DNA from: Symmetrospora coprosmae
Taxonomy: Eukaryota > Basidiomycota > Cystobasidiomycetes > Symmetrosporaceae
Length of the DNA: 64,000 nt
Direction of reading: 5' to 3'
Assembly: GCA_008802785.1 (NCBI GenBank)
Contig: VUYT01000006.1
Span: 496,001 to 560,000 of the forward strand
Shown here: in pieces, positions 10,692 through 22,331 of the stretch
Layout of the letters: each line of letters opens with the position of its first letter
Numbering within the stretch: the first letter of the stretch is position 1
Notes under the pieces: model-generated
What the model was told of the DNA's origin: nothing
The model's input: only the letters and a program-made list of their open reading frames with translations
Database searches by the model: none
Program-made: the position numbers and the translations under genes

Positions 10692-13600
10692 ATGGCATCC
10701 GTGCTCCATGAGCTCTATGAGCAAAAGAGCCTGGGCAAGTTCCGGGCCCTGCTTTCGTCCGGTAGTGGCAAAGCAGCAGGAGGGGGCAGCAAGAGCGGCG
10801 GAGGTCATGGCAATGCCAACGGAGGCAGAGACGCCTCTTCTGCCGCTGGTGGAGTCGCCGGCGCGTACAGCCAGGGAGGATCTTCCCTCTCGCGCTCGCC
10901 GCGCTTTCCCGGACTCGCCCAGGATCTCGGGAGTGCGACAGCGACAAAGGAGGAGGTGAACGCCCGCGATGGGTATGGCAGAACTGTCCTGCACCTCGTC
11001 GTCACCGATGGCGGCCAGCCCATCGAGCGACGCCAAGAGAGCACCAGCGCAAGCAAGCGTCGCCTGCTCGCCGCCTCCACTGGCGCCGGAACGGCTGCAG
11101 AGGGAGCTGCGCCGTACGCGAGCACCATCAAGGACCTGCTCAGCGCGAGCAGTGGCGCCGTCACCGGCAACGCGGACGAGAAGGACGCCCAGCGCGCGCT
11201 CGAGTACCTCGAGCCCCTCCTGCAGTGCCCGACAGTCAACGTCAACCTGCAGGACCGCGAGAACGGCTACACGGCTCTGCACCGCGCCGCATACGCAGGG
11301 AACCTCGTCGCAGCGCGCCGGCTGCTGCAGCATCCAGACGTCGAGACGGGCATTCGCGACCTCGAGGGATTGACGGCGTTCGATTTGCTCAACTCGACGC
11401 TGCTCGGTACCAACCCGGCCGATGCGCTCGAAGGGACGCCAGCGGATGACGCGCCGCGCAGAGAGCTCGTCACTTGGGGTGCGAACAGGAACTTCGTGCT
11501 GGGCCTACAGGGAGACTCGGACCGCACTTTCCCGGAGCGCGTCCCCCTCGAGCGCTCGGCCGCACCCACTGCTCGCAGTGTTTCGGAAGAGGCATTTGCA
11601 CCGCTGCGTGTGACAAAGATTGTCATGGAGAAGCTGCATTCAGGCCTTATGACGGACGAGCCGAGGGCGAACTTCCGTGTCTGTGGCGCTGGATCCTCGA
11701 CTGGCCGTTTGGGACATGCGTCGAACCATCCGCAATTCAGCTTTGAGCCTCTCAAAGGCTTCGAGCAGCAGTGCGTTACCGATTTTGCCCTTGGCCAGGA
11801 TCACACGATACTGTGCACCGACAGGGGTGATGTCTGGACGTTCGGCCTGAATGTGCGTTCATTCTGCAGGCTGTCGAGGCGAAGCACGCGAGGCTAACAT
11901 TACTTTTCTTCCCCTCAGGCCTTCTCTGTCCTAGGACACCCGCCCGAAGCGCCAACGCCGACGAAACAAGGCGGCTCCGCAGCCGAGGAGCCCGTGCAAG
12001 TGCTCCCCAAGCGCCTCGTTGGAGTGCTGAAGAAGGAGTTTGTGCTGGGCGTGGCCGCCTCGCGGTACCACAGCTGCGCCTATACTTCTGACTCGCTCTA
12101 CACCTGGGGCAAAAACAACGGGCAACTGGGCTATCCCGCACTGGCGACACCGCTGCAGCACACACCGCGCAAGGTGACGGCGCTCGCCCAGCCGATCCAG
12201 CAGATGTGCGCCACGGAAGTGGCGACGGTATGCTTACTCGAAGGTGGCGAGGTGTTTGTGCTGCATCGAGACACACACTACAAGATTGCTGCCTTCCCAA
12301 TGAGCCGCTTCCCGCCGTCCATGCAGGTGTACCGACCGCCCGGTATCAGTGCACGCCCGACGATATTCAAGGTCGCCGGCAGCGGGGGCACCTTCATCGC
12401 GCTCAGCACGAGGGGTGACGTCTTCTCGTGGACGCTCGACAATCCCGCTCTCGAGGGCGCCAGCGCATCATTTGCTGCCCCGGGTGCGGGGACAGGGCGG
12501 GACGTTAAGCCCGTGCGGATCTGGGAGGACCGCAAGACATTCACTGCAGTCGCCGATGCTGCCATCGCAGGCGAGACGATCGTGCTCGCCACCCGCTCCG
12601 GGCACGTTTTCGTCCGCAGCAGGAAGAAGGAGCTTGCGACTGTGCGCGGGTTCGAGCTCAAGGGCGGAGCGTCCGGCGCACAGTCGAACAGCGGCGCCGG
12701 AGTTAGCGGCAACGCACGTAAAGGACTTTTCAAGTTTGTGAAGGTCGCCAACCTGCAGCGCGTCGTCAGCGTCGCTGTGAGCCCTTCCGGCGGCTTTGGT
12801 GCCATCAGAGCCGATGCGCCCCTGCTCGACATAGCGGAGCAGGGCGATGCGCTACCAGATAGCCTGTTAACCCTGCTGCCGCACTACCGCCGCCTACAAG
12901 ACGAGCACGATAAGGAAGCCCTGGTCCAGGACAGTCTGCCTCGGCCCAGCCTGGTTGGCGATGCTCTCCGTGACGAGACAGGCGAGGAGGAAGACGACGA
13001 GGCCATCGGCGACGACCGCATAGCCCTCGACAGGATCTGCCGCTGCTTGCAGCGATGGGATGCCACCTGGTCGAATGCGACCAGTGCAGCTGGCAGCGAT
13101 ATTCTCGTCGTTGCCAATCCAAGCGGAGTGAAGATACCCGCGCATTCCGCTGTGCTCGCCGCCCGTAGTCCCGTGCTGGCCGCCGCCTTGCAGAGCGACA
13201 ATCCGCACACGTCGGGAGTGCAGGTATCTCGGAACGGCACGAGCACGCTCTCTCTACCGAAATGCAGTCATCTCTCCGTTCTTCTGCTCCTGCATTACCT
13301 GTATACCGATACACTCCCTGCCATCTACGACGCTCGTCTCTTCACCAAGATCCGCACCGTCTACCCAGATATCGATTTTAGCCCTATAGACATCAAAGCC
13401 GAACTGCAGAGCCTGGCGAATTTGTGCGAGCTGCCAGCGCTCGGCTCTGCACTCAGAGCATATGGCAAGGCTCTACCTCAGGCCACGCTTGCGAGCAATC
13501 TCTTGCGGTTTAAGGGCGATAGCGAGGCAGCGGATGTGGTGCTCGAGACCGAGCAGGAAGACTTCCGGTGTCACTCGGTCGTTCTGCGTGCCCGTTCGCC

Positions 13601-16090
13601 CTTCTTTGCAGTGAGTGGCGGTTGTTATCGGGAGTCCTCATCGTGCTGACTTTGGTGTGGATTTCCTCAGTCCATGCTCGACGACCCAGACTGGTATGCT
13701 CCTCGCACTCTTTCTGATTCGGGAGACGGTAAGACGCGCCGAGCGTCCCTACACGTCGACATGCAACACATCAGCGCGGATATTATCCGGCTCGTACTGC
13801 GATACATCTACACCGACCCGACTGCTGCCGAGTTGTTCGAAGAGAAGATCTTCGAGCGACCAGACGAGAAGCTGGACTACCTGATGAGCGTCATGGCAGC
13901 AGCCAACGAGCTTCTTCTTGACCGACTGAAGGCCGTCTGCTCAGGTGTCATCAGACCTCTTGGTGTGTCCCAGCTCTACGTTAGCGTGGTAGCGAGCAAG
14001 TACTGACAGACTTCTGGCTTCCCCCAAACACAGTCAACATGCAAACTGTCTGCTCGGTCCTGTGCGAGGCCATCTTCTATGAGGAGGCCTCCCTGCAGGT
14101 CTGCTGCACGCAGTACATCTGCTGCAACATGGAGACAATGCTCGAACAGCGGCTGCTCGACATCCTACCACTATATGCGCTGGACCGACTGGCTGCTTTC
14201 TGCCAGGAGAAGCAGCTCGACCGGCTTCCGCGAACTGCGCGCATGGGCGCTCGTCTGGCCGAATTGCGCGTTACTCACGCTGCATGGCTAAAAGACCGCG
14301 ACTTTGCCCGGAACACCGGAGGCTTCCGCCGTTTCGTGCGCAGACAGACTGTCGTGGGTGTCGGGGCGAAATCTCCGCGACTTTCGCCCGCCATGTTCTC
14401 CACATCGTTGCGGCTCTCGCCTAGTGGCGTCCTCTCACCGCCTCGTGCGAGCGAGCCTGTGCGCAGTGGAAGCAGACAACCGCCTTCGCCAACCATCACT
14501 GCCTCACCTGGCCCGAGTCCGCTCATCGAGGCCGTCATCCCGGAGGACGACGAAGGGATGTTCGACATGGACGACCTCAAGCTCGACGAAGGCGATGCCG
14601 CAACTCCACGACGTGTTGCCTCGCCGGCGGTTACATCGACGAACAAGGCACCCTGGCAGCGCCCAGTGTTGCCCTCTGCAGCCACCGCGCCGCGCAGTCT
14701 GCGTGACATTATGGCAGGCGATGCCGGGCGATCTGACTCCTCACGTACAACAGCGTCGCACCCCTTCCCGGCCCTCGGGATGGCTTCTTCCACGCCACCT
14801 TCGGCCTCCGGGCCTGGCATCGCGAGCAAGGCAAGCGCAAGCGCTGAGAGCCCTGTCTCTGCGCCGGTCCTGAGACTATCTCAGCGAGATCGGAAAAGAC
14901 AGCAACAGGTGACAGCAGAGCAGCAGCAGCTGGCTGCCGCAGAGGCGGAAGCCAAGCGTTCTGCCGGACCGACCGCATCAAGCTCGCCGTGGAGACCGTC
15001 CGCGCCGCCTGCAGCTTGGAAGCCGCCAGATTCGCCCGCACTGGCGTCGCCCGGTATCGGCGCAAGCGGACTAGCGGCCCGGCCATCTTTCAGCAGCATA
15101 CAATCGGCTCAAGCCTCGTCTCCGAGCATCGGCTCTGGCTTCCCTGTGTCACAATCAGCGGCCTCGTCTCCCGCTTTCAGGCGGACTTCCAGCACTGCCA
15201 TCAGCCGGACGCCATCAGGCAGCGGTGCCGGAGCTACGCCTGCGAGCAACTCGGGCACCCCGGTCCGACCATCACCGCAGCATCAGCTCAGCCAGGGAGG
15301 GACTCCACCCGTGAACCCGGCTTCTGCGATAGGAGCGCCCGTGATTACGCCGACGCGGCTTCAGCCACCGAAGCGCACCGTCTCGAACCTGCATCCATAC
15401 AGCCAAGGCCCTCCAGAACGGCGGTCGAGTGATGTTCCATGGGTCAATTACACTTCGACCGTGGCTGTTCTCCCAGACGCCAGCAATGCACAGCTTGGTT
15501 CCTCCTCAGGAGCGATCTGGGAGGACGCTGCCCAGGAGCAGCAGTCCTTCGCGACGATACAAAGTCTCCAAGCGACTGAGCGGGAAGCCCTCCGCTCCAA
15601 GAAAGGTCCGAGGAGCTTGGCCGAGATCCAAGCCGAAGAGAATGCGCAGCGCGAGGAAGCGGCGTTCCTGGTGTGGTTTGAGGAGGAGAGCCGCAAGGCA
15701 CAGACGGAATTGGGCCGAGGCAACGCTCCTGCTCACTCGCAGGCACGGCAAAAGCGAGAGCCGTCTGATGGCGCTGGTAGAAGCGGGCGAGGCAGAGGGC
15801 GCGGAGGCGGCAGCGAGAGAGGCGGTCGAGGCGGAGGCGGTGGTCGTGGCAAGGGTGCACATACGGGTGCGTCCGCTTCCGAAGGGCACTCAGCAGCCCC
15901 GGAACAGCCAAGGCACGGGTTGGCCAGAGGCGAGCACAGAGGAGACGGGCAATCAGGCAGGGGAAGAGGTCGTGGTAGCAAACGGGGCGGCAAGGGCCAA
16001 GAAGCCAGCAACAATAATAACGGGCCGCCGACGCCGGCAGCAGGGGGACTATCGGCCAATGCAAAGCCCTTTGAGATGGGCACGCTGTAG
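10692..16090 (+). CDS. IBTK: IBtk-like ankyrin-RCC1-BTB-BTB protein
   Basis: Four exons (10692-11852, 11919-13610, 13671-13962, 14034-16090) join in frame to 1733 residues. Order: two ankyrin repeats (NARDGYGRTVLHLVVTDG; GYTALHRAAYAGN), RCC1-type blades (VTWGANRNFVLGL, YTWGKNNGQLGYP, DVWTFGLN), a BTB domain (DILVVANPSGVKIPAHSAVL), a second BTB (ADVVLETEQEDFRCHSVVLR) interrupted by intron 2, then a long disordered tail with SLRDIMAG, PWVNYT, SLAEIQAEEN-QREEA and RGG boxes at the end. This is the layout of inhibitor of Bruton's tyrosine kinase, known in animals as a substrate adaptor for Cullin-3 ubiquitin ligase; fungi lack BTK, so the adaptor role is the inferred one. The RGG/RGRG C-terminus suggests RNA binding and is an addition worth noting. 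Confidence 0.9.
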
Positions 16091-16347
16091 CGTTCGCGGA
16101 CATTGTTCTAACTTGGGGAGCAGCTGTAGATAGCGTTCAGTCTGCATGAGCATAGCTTGCAATAGAAAGAAGCAACAATCATCTCACGTCAGCACTCCGA
16201 GGGTTGCCTGCAAGCATGTACGACCCGTTCGACGAGGGCATCCTCCTCCTCTTTGCCATTCGCGTTCATACCAATCACAGCATTCACTGCTCAAACCGAA
16301 GACGCCGTTCGCTGCGAGCCTGGTGGACGCATCTGGTCGCTCCCTGC

Positions 16348-17898
16348 ATGATGGCATCCGCCAGCCAGGCCATTGCCAGCCGGGCCGACGAGCATCAGCA
16401 ACTCCTGCAGACGCTCGGCGAGCTCGACTACGCACCCTCTGCGCTCATCCAGGCTCAGGAGCGCCTCAAGACGCTGCAGGCCGACGTGGGTCCTAAACGC
16501 GAGGCGCTGAGCAAGTACGCGCGCGAGACCAAGCGGGAATGGGACGAGTGGCAGGCGGTGCAGACGAGCATGCTCAAGCGCGCGTCCCTGCGCATCAAGG
16601 GAGGCAAGGACAACCTGAACCAGCGCGTCGAAAAGGAAGAGGCAGAGTGGCTCGACGCGCTGCGCGCAGAGTCGCACGAGAAGGACCAGCTCGCAATGCT
16701 GGAGCAGGAGATTGGCGAGATGCAGACGCTCGTGAAGGACCTCGAAGGTCTCAAGGCGACGCACGATCAGACGCAGGCGAGGCTGGACCAGCTTTACGAG
16801 ACTGTCTTCTCTGGACCGAGTGCGTCGTGCGGCTGAGGCTGCGTGCCAGGCGGTGTCCTCCGCTCATAACATGTCTGACGTCACCTACGCACGCGCCTTT
16901 GCAGCTAACGAGTTCCCAGATGAAGACCATGCTGAAACGGACCTGTACGTGCTCGAAAAGAGCTACAAAGATGTGCGTAGCCGCAAACTTTACGAGGCGG
17001 CTTCCTTGGTTGCAAGCAGCTGACGGACCCTGCCTGTGACTGTGCTGTTGCGCGTTCTCTCCCCTTGATATGCAGAACCAGGCCGACGTGAACAAGATCG
17101 CGCAAGCCACGAACCTATTAGCGAAGGCCGACACGAGCTTACAAGCCGCCATCAAAGCCATGACGACGACGGCGCAGAGCCTCGAGAGCCCCGTGCTCTT
17201 TCGAGGCCGGTTCGCCGACTACGTCGAGCGGGAGAGCATCCAAGTCGCCGCCAACCACGTCTCGCGCGTGTCGTCCTTCTGGCTGCAGGCGAGCGGGTAC
17301 TATCCCGCGCTCGGCGTGCTGTCCCTGCCGAGTGTAGACGGCCTCGCGCAGGCGTACCTCCATAACCAGGTCTTCTACGCCTCGCTGAACGCGATGGACG
17401 CGCTGAGCATCCGCGTGAGCGCCACGCAGCGCGCGCTGCACGCCGCCTTGCAGGAGATCAGGACCAAGATCCGCGAGCTGCAGGCGAGCCAGAGACAGCT
17501 CGAGCGCAAGGGCAAAAGCATACACCTCAGCCTCCGCAGGGCCCGCCTGCAGCTCGACAGCACCCGGAGGCAGATCATGATTGATGTCGCACACTCGAAT
17601 AGGGAGCTCGGGTTCATCACGCAGGAACCGGAGTCGTTCGCCAGCGAAGGCGGAGAGGCTGGCGCAGACGGGCAAGCTGGTGGCGGAGATGGGCAGTTCG
17701 CAAGCAACAACCCGTATGCACATTTCTTAGCGAGTAGAGCCAACTCGATAGACCAGCCTGGTGAGCTTGCGCGGTCCTACCTGAGCATGCCAAACTGCAT
17801 GAGCTGACCCGAGTCGCGAGGGACGCCTTCTGGCAGACGAGCCTTTGCCGGTCTACCAGCCCCGCACGCGCCAATACTCCAATCTGCTCCGCGAATGA
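16348..17898 (+). CDS. Coiled-coil protein of unknown function
   Basis: Exons 16348-16819, 16905-16972, 17076-17760 and 17804-17898 give about 439 residues in frame. Residues 1-160 and 280-370 are heptad-like helices rich in Glu, Gln, Arg and Leu (ALIQAQERLKTLQADVG; IRTKIRELQASQRQLERKG). Between them lies a better-conserved block with LYVLEKSYKDNQADVNK and ASGYYPALGVLSLPSVDG. The C-terminus DEPLPVYQPRTRQYSNLLRE was recovered by using a 43-nt intron; without it the frame ends earlier at 17807. An in-frame ATG at 16216 (MYDPFDEG) could be the true start or belong to an upstream exon. I do not recognise the family; the look is of a scaffold or membrane-trafficking factor, but no function is claimed. 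Confidence 0.72.
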
Positions 17899-18311
17899 GA
17901 CCATGCCCCGCTTTCCCCTCTGTTGCAGATGTTGTTGCTAGAGATGGTACTCAATCGAAGCTCACAGCTCTTCACAGCTCTCCTCAAGCTCCGCTCATCA
18001 TCTTGCGCCCACACCGCCCCCATTACGGCTCTTCCGCCGCCCGTGTCTGACGCGCCGCGGGTCTACGACAGCGCACCGCACATACACTGACGCTGACGAT
18101 AAAGCCGACGGACGAAGCAGCTGATGTTTTCAGCCTATGCCGTAATGCCCCGTAGAAGCAGCTGCTTCTGGTCAGTCCGCCTCCCGCATCTGCGGCACCA
18201 TCACACTTTCATTCGTCAGGTTCGCACAGGTGTCTGCAGTCGCCTCCAACATAGTTGAGCGTCTGCACGAGAACGACTACACTCGCTCTCCACGGCACAT
18301 CGTAGGACACG
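17899..18311. other. Intergenic region
   Basis: A 413-bp gap. It is unremarkable in composition and holds no supportable gene; presumed 3' UTR plus promoter of the next small gene. Confidence 0.4.
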
Positions 18312-19199
18312 ATGTCTGGCATCGGTCCAAGTGGTGAGCCTCCTCGCTCTCCACATTGGTGGGTACGGCGGCTGACTTGAGTCCACCAATGTGACGCACA
18401 CAGGCTGGAGCTACTCCTTGAACTTTGCAAGCCGCCTCGTAGCTGTTCGCACGCCTGGTCCAACGCAGCGCCCAGGAGCCAAGCCTGGTCCCGTCTATCT
18501 CTCGTGGGCCATTCTCCGTCTCGCGCTCGGGGTGAACCAGGGTCTAGTGAGTCTTGTCAGGGTGCAGACCAGGGCATGGTAGACATGCAAGTACTGACGA
18601 TGTCTCCTTTACGACCTTAATCAGCTCTTCGAGCTGCTTGGGGCTTTCTTGCTCGCTCAGTGGGAGTACAGGGGATATGACTTCCGCACGCATCGCACGG
18701 CGGACGCCATTGTTTTTTCGGGTACGCTGGGCGGGCTGGCCATCGGAATCGTGCTCATTGTCGTCGACGCGCTCCTGGCCAGCTCGCGGGCATTCGCAGA
18801 CGCCGAGCCGCGCGCAGTCGTCCCCGCTGGACAGCCGGTCGTCCCACATGCCGGGACTGTGCGCAATCAGGCGGTACTCCGGGCAATCCTGTGGCCTGCG
18901 CTTGGGGCAGGAGGCAGTGGTGGGTCTGATTGACTCTTGCGTGCGTGCGTGCGTGCGTGCTTGGCTGACACGGAACTCCGGCCGGTCTGTTCTCGCCTCG
19001 CCTCGCCTCGCCAGTCGTCGGAAACGCGCTATGGCACCTCAAGGAGAACACGCGGGCGCGGCCGAATGCCAGCGACAGAGCGGGGACTGCGGCTGTGGTT
19101 GGAGCTGTTGGCGCTGCCATCTCGGTGACTGCGCCGTCTCTCATTCAGCTTGTGCTGCTCATCGGAGCCGGGGCGAGCTCTAGGATACGGAAGGCGTAG
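18312..19199 (+). CDS. Small multi-pass membrane protein, unknown function
   Basis: Exons 18312-18333, 18404-18546, 18625-18919 and 19015-19199 join in frame to 214 residues. Hydrophobic segments: around YLSWAILRLALGVNQG and LLFELLGAFLLAQ (residues 37-65), AIVFSGTLGGLAIGIVLIVV (about 78-105), and a C-terminal AAVVGAVGAAISVTAPSLIQ stretch. Between them are polar loops with GYDFRTHRTAD and RNQAVLRAILWPALG. The protein ends SSRIRKA with a basic tail. No family recognised. The second intron uses a perfect GTGAGT donor. Intron 3 contains a (GCGT)n microsatellite. Because all exons are shorter than 300 nt, gene finders could easily miss it. Confidence 0.7.
18935..18960. repeat. (GTGC)n microsatellite in intron 3
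   Basis: About five to six copies of a gcgt/gtgc unit just downstream of the donor at 18920 in the small membrane-protein gene. Confidence 0.85.
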
Positions 19200-19406
19200 C
19201 GACATCAGAGCTCCAGGAGCTGTTGTGCATCATAGCTGTGCCGCTGTTGCTGAGTGCCCAATGTATATCGCCTTTGGTTGCCGTGAACGAAAGACTGTGA
19301 GCCCTCCGGCCGATGCTGCCATCACGACTGCCGGAAGTGCCACCGGGCCTTGCTCTCCTCCACATCATCGTCGACCCTCCATATATTCGACATAGCGCAA
19401 TCAGCC

Positions 19407-19522
19407 ATGTCTGCCGTTGTAGGGAGACTCGCGTGTGAGTGTGCATCCATACGGGCCATGCCTCCCTGCTCTGCGGGAGGTGGACGATCCCGCGATGTGC
19501 CTGCCTGGTCTCGCCGAGAAGC

Positions 19523-19555
<33 letters not shown>

Positions 19556-20684
19556 CGGCGACCTTCCACCGGATATCTCACTCCATACACAGTCCCTGCG
19601 CTTCTCGGAGTTGCAGCTCTGCAGGCATCCATCTAGTGAGTGCATGCATCTCTGCTAGGCCATGCAATACCAGCAGCTGATGCACCCACGACCGACCGAA
19701 CAGCGACGTCCCGGGAGGAACGCGCGCCCTGATCTTCGACAGGTTCAGCGGTGTCAAGGAGAAGGCAATCCCAGAAGGGACGCACTTCCTCATCCCATAC
19801 CTCCAGCGCTCCATCCCGTTCGAGGTCAGGATAAAGCCCAGGAACATCTCGACCACGACGGGCTCCAAGGGTGTGTAGAGATCGCTGCATAGAAGGCGAC
19901 CCTGGCTGATGGTCCGCAACGCTGTGGCCGATGCACTCCGCCAGACCTGCAGCAGGTCTCGCTCACCCTCCGTGTCATGTCGAGGCCAGACGTCGAGAAC
20001 CTCGCCACCATTTACCGGACCCTCGGCGCAGACTACGACGAGGTGCGCGGGCAAGGCAGTCTGGGTCCAAGAACCGCATATGGCCGTCGACTGACGATTG
20101 AATCTACCTATTCGCACGACAGCGTGTCCTCCCATCGATCGGCAACGAAGTCCTGAAAGCCATTGTGGCCCAGTTTGACGCCGCCGAGCTCATCACGCAG
20201 CGAGAGATTGTGTCGTCGCGCATCAGGGAGGACCTCCTCAAGCGCGCACGAGAGTTCAACATTGTCCTCGACGATGTCTCGCTCACGCACATGACGTTCG
20301 GCAAGGAGTTTACGCAGGCCGTCGAGCAGAAGCAGATTGCGCAGCAGGGTGCGTTTCCTGTCATGGAACCCCCTTACTCGTCCGCACATATGACTGACTC
20401 ACGGCTATGGTTTCCCGGTCCGCGCGTTCACAGAGGCCGAGCGCGCCAAGTTTGTCGTCGAGCGCTCCGAGCAGGAGCGCCAGGCGTCCGTCATCCGCGC
20501 AGAGGGCGAGGCCGAGGCCGCCACCATCATCTCGCAGGCCATCGACCGGGCAGGCGAAGGGCTGGTCCAGCTGCGACGCATCGAGGCCGCCAAAGACATT
20601 GCAACAACCATGGCAAAGAACAGGAACGTCACGTATCTGCCCAGCAGCGGTGGCAACATGCTCCTCCAGGTCCCGAGCCAGTGA
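19407..20684 (+). CDS. PHB1: Prohibitin 1
   Basis: Inner-mitochondrial-membrane ring-complex subunit that forms large rings with PHB2 and chaperones membrane proteins. Six exons (19407-19434, 19593-19635, 19704-19870, 19945-20042, 20123-20348, 20434-20684) join in frame to 270 residues, standard for PHB1. N-terminal anchor: [17 protein letters not shown]. The SPFH/prohibitin domain follows: [69 protein letters not shown], and the coiled-coil segment [20 protein letters not shown]. The family ends [15 protein letters not shown]. The first exon is only 28 nt. Expressed constitutively in other fungi; nothing in the sequence shows special regulation. Identity is secure. Confidence 0.97.
19523..19553. 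repeat. (ACG)n microsatellite in PHB1 intron 1
   Basis: Ten or so tandem acg triplets inside the first intron of PHB1, followed by cggcggcg. Confidence 0.9.
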
Positions 20685-20845
20685 TTTCAATGATACGCGC
20701 GATGCGCTTTACAATGTACAGGGTCAGCTGGCAGTCGCTATGCAGTGTAATATGCAAACGAGATGAGAAAGCGAAGTAGAGGTGCGCCGACAGCGAAAAG
20801 CCTACGAGAGAATGGAGATTCTTTGCGGCGGGTCACGCGCTTGAG

Positions 20846-22027
20846 CTAGTCGAAGTACTGGTATTCGATGTTGTCGAGGTTCCCAACAACTGCGGGCGCG
20901 ATATCGTCAGGACTGCTGCAGTGCAGGCTGACGAGCACCACGCTCGAGTGATGCCCGGTGCAAGAAACTCACGGTTTGCGCCGCCCTCCATAGTCAGTCG
21001 GAACGTGCTGCAGGACGGAGTGCGCTGTCAGAAGCTCCGCACGCCAAAATGCAGGGTGTGTGTGCGGCCACAATAACTCACAACCTATTGATAAGAGGCA
21101 GGTTGTCAAAGGTATTGAGCGTCATCGGACCAGCCAGAGGTGTGCAAGCTAGCTCCACAGCGAAGACCTCCTGTTCCCGTGCGTTTTGAGAGTCAGCCGC
21201 ATCCCCCCGAATGCATGATGTGCACGGAGAGTGGAGACCAACATCAAACTCCATGAGTCCGACGAGTATGAACTGGTTCGTGACCGAGTTGGCCACCTGC
21301 TTGCCGCAGTAGAGCGAGCGGAGGCGGAAAGGCGAGTCACGCGTCACCTCGAACGTGCTATCGCCGGCATTGAGGAAGAGCCAGTTGGCAGGGCTTTGCG
21401 CGGGCGACCACGAGCCGGCAAAGGATGCCTCGTTAGCGTAGAAGGGCCCACCAAGCCAGTTGAAACCTTGGTACACGGCTGGCATTGTGTTGAGGACGCC
21501 CGCGTCGGTGGTCGATGCAAGGTCGTCAAACGTGAGGAGCTGCGGCAAGGGAGCACCAACGCATTAACGAGCGGCCGTGAGTGTGTAGCACCCCAGGGCC
21601 ATGCCCGAGCGACATCAGCCCCTTACGCCGATGCGTCCGAGCTGGCGGCCACGAGCACATGTCACAAAATGGCGTATTTGTCAGCTAAGCGTTCCGCAGC
21701 GTCACGCAGCGCATTTCAATTCCAGTGCGCACCGAAGGACTGGCAGCGCGCTTCCTCGCCGACCAGGAGCGGGCTGCATTGCACGCGAGAACAGTCATCA
21801 CCCGCAGGCCCTTTCGTCAGTGCGGTGGCGGTGCGAAAGCGTGGCGGGTCCGGAGACCGCTCACACGGCTGTCGAGGCTTGAGCAGGGGCAGGCCCCTGC
21901 TGATGGCTTCTGCATTGGTGTACGGTCGCTCTATGCCAGCCGTCGGCCCTGCAGCGGCAAGGGGTATACTGCCCATCGAAAGGGCGGCGTAGGCCAGCGC
22001 GAGCAGCGAGGTCCCGAAGCCGAACAT
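20846..22027 (-). CDS. Secreted fungal protein with signal peptide and FDDL-type domain
   Basis: The first exon (from ATG at 22027) encodes MFGFGTSLLALAYAALSMGS plus an Ala-rich cleavage region, then TNAEAISRGLPLLKPR, a pro-segment motif repeated across fungal secreted proteins. A later exon starts LLTFDDLASTTDAGVLNTMP and carries YQGFNWLGGPFYANE and SFAGSWSPAQSPANWLFLNA, then RLRSLYCGKQ. Short final exons give TFRLTMEGGAN and VGNLDNIEYQYFD before TAG at 20846-20848. The domain resembles the beta-sandwich family of small fungal extracellular proteins with LTFDNL-like starts; function is unknown in the family. An in-frame 72-nt intron (about 21156-21227) with a good branch site is likely. Exons between 21545 and 21800 are unresolved. 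Confidence 0.75.
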
Positions 22028-22331
22028 GCTGAGGATCTGAATCCGAGAGGGAGCTCGGCCTACGTATGAGGTTATTAGGAGCGACGTGAGAGCTGTGGGA
22101 TGCGGTGCAGAAGAAGGGTGGAGGAAGGGAGGAAGAAGAGCTCGTCGAAGCGCCTGTTGTTTCTCGTTCGCCCCCTAGCCACGTGACGCTGCCCGGACCC
22201 CGCAGACAAGGCTTTTTCGTGCATGCCTCCAGGTGGCCTCGCAGCCGTCAAGCCGTGACAGCATGGCATTGGACCGACGGTATGTTATGGAATGCACAAC
22301 GTTTGCAGTCTGCAGATGTACTGTACGCAAA
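22028..22331. promoter_or_regulatory. Promoter region of the secreted-protein gene
   Basis: A 304-bp gap between RRP36's stop and the secreted protein's start, both on the minus strand. A GA-rich stretch (gaagaagggtggaggaaggg and following) lies about 75-115 bp upstream of the start codon. No gene seen. Confidence 0.4.
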
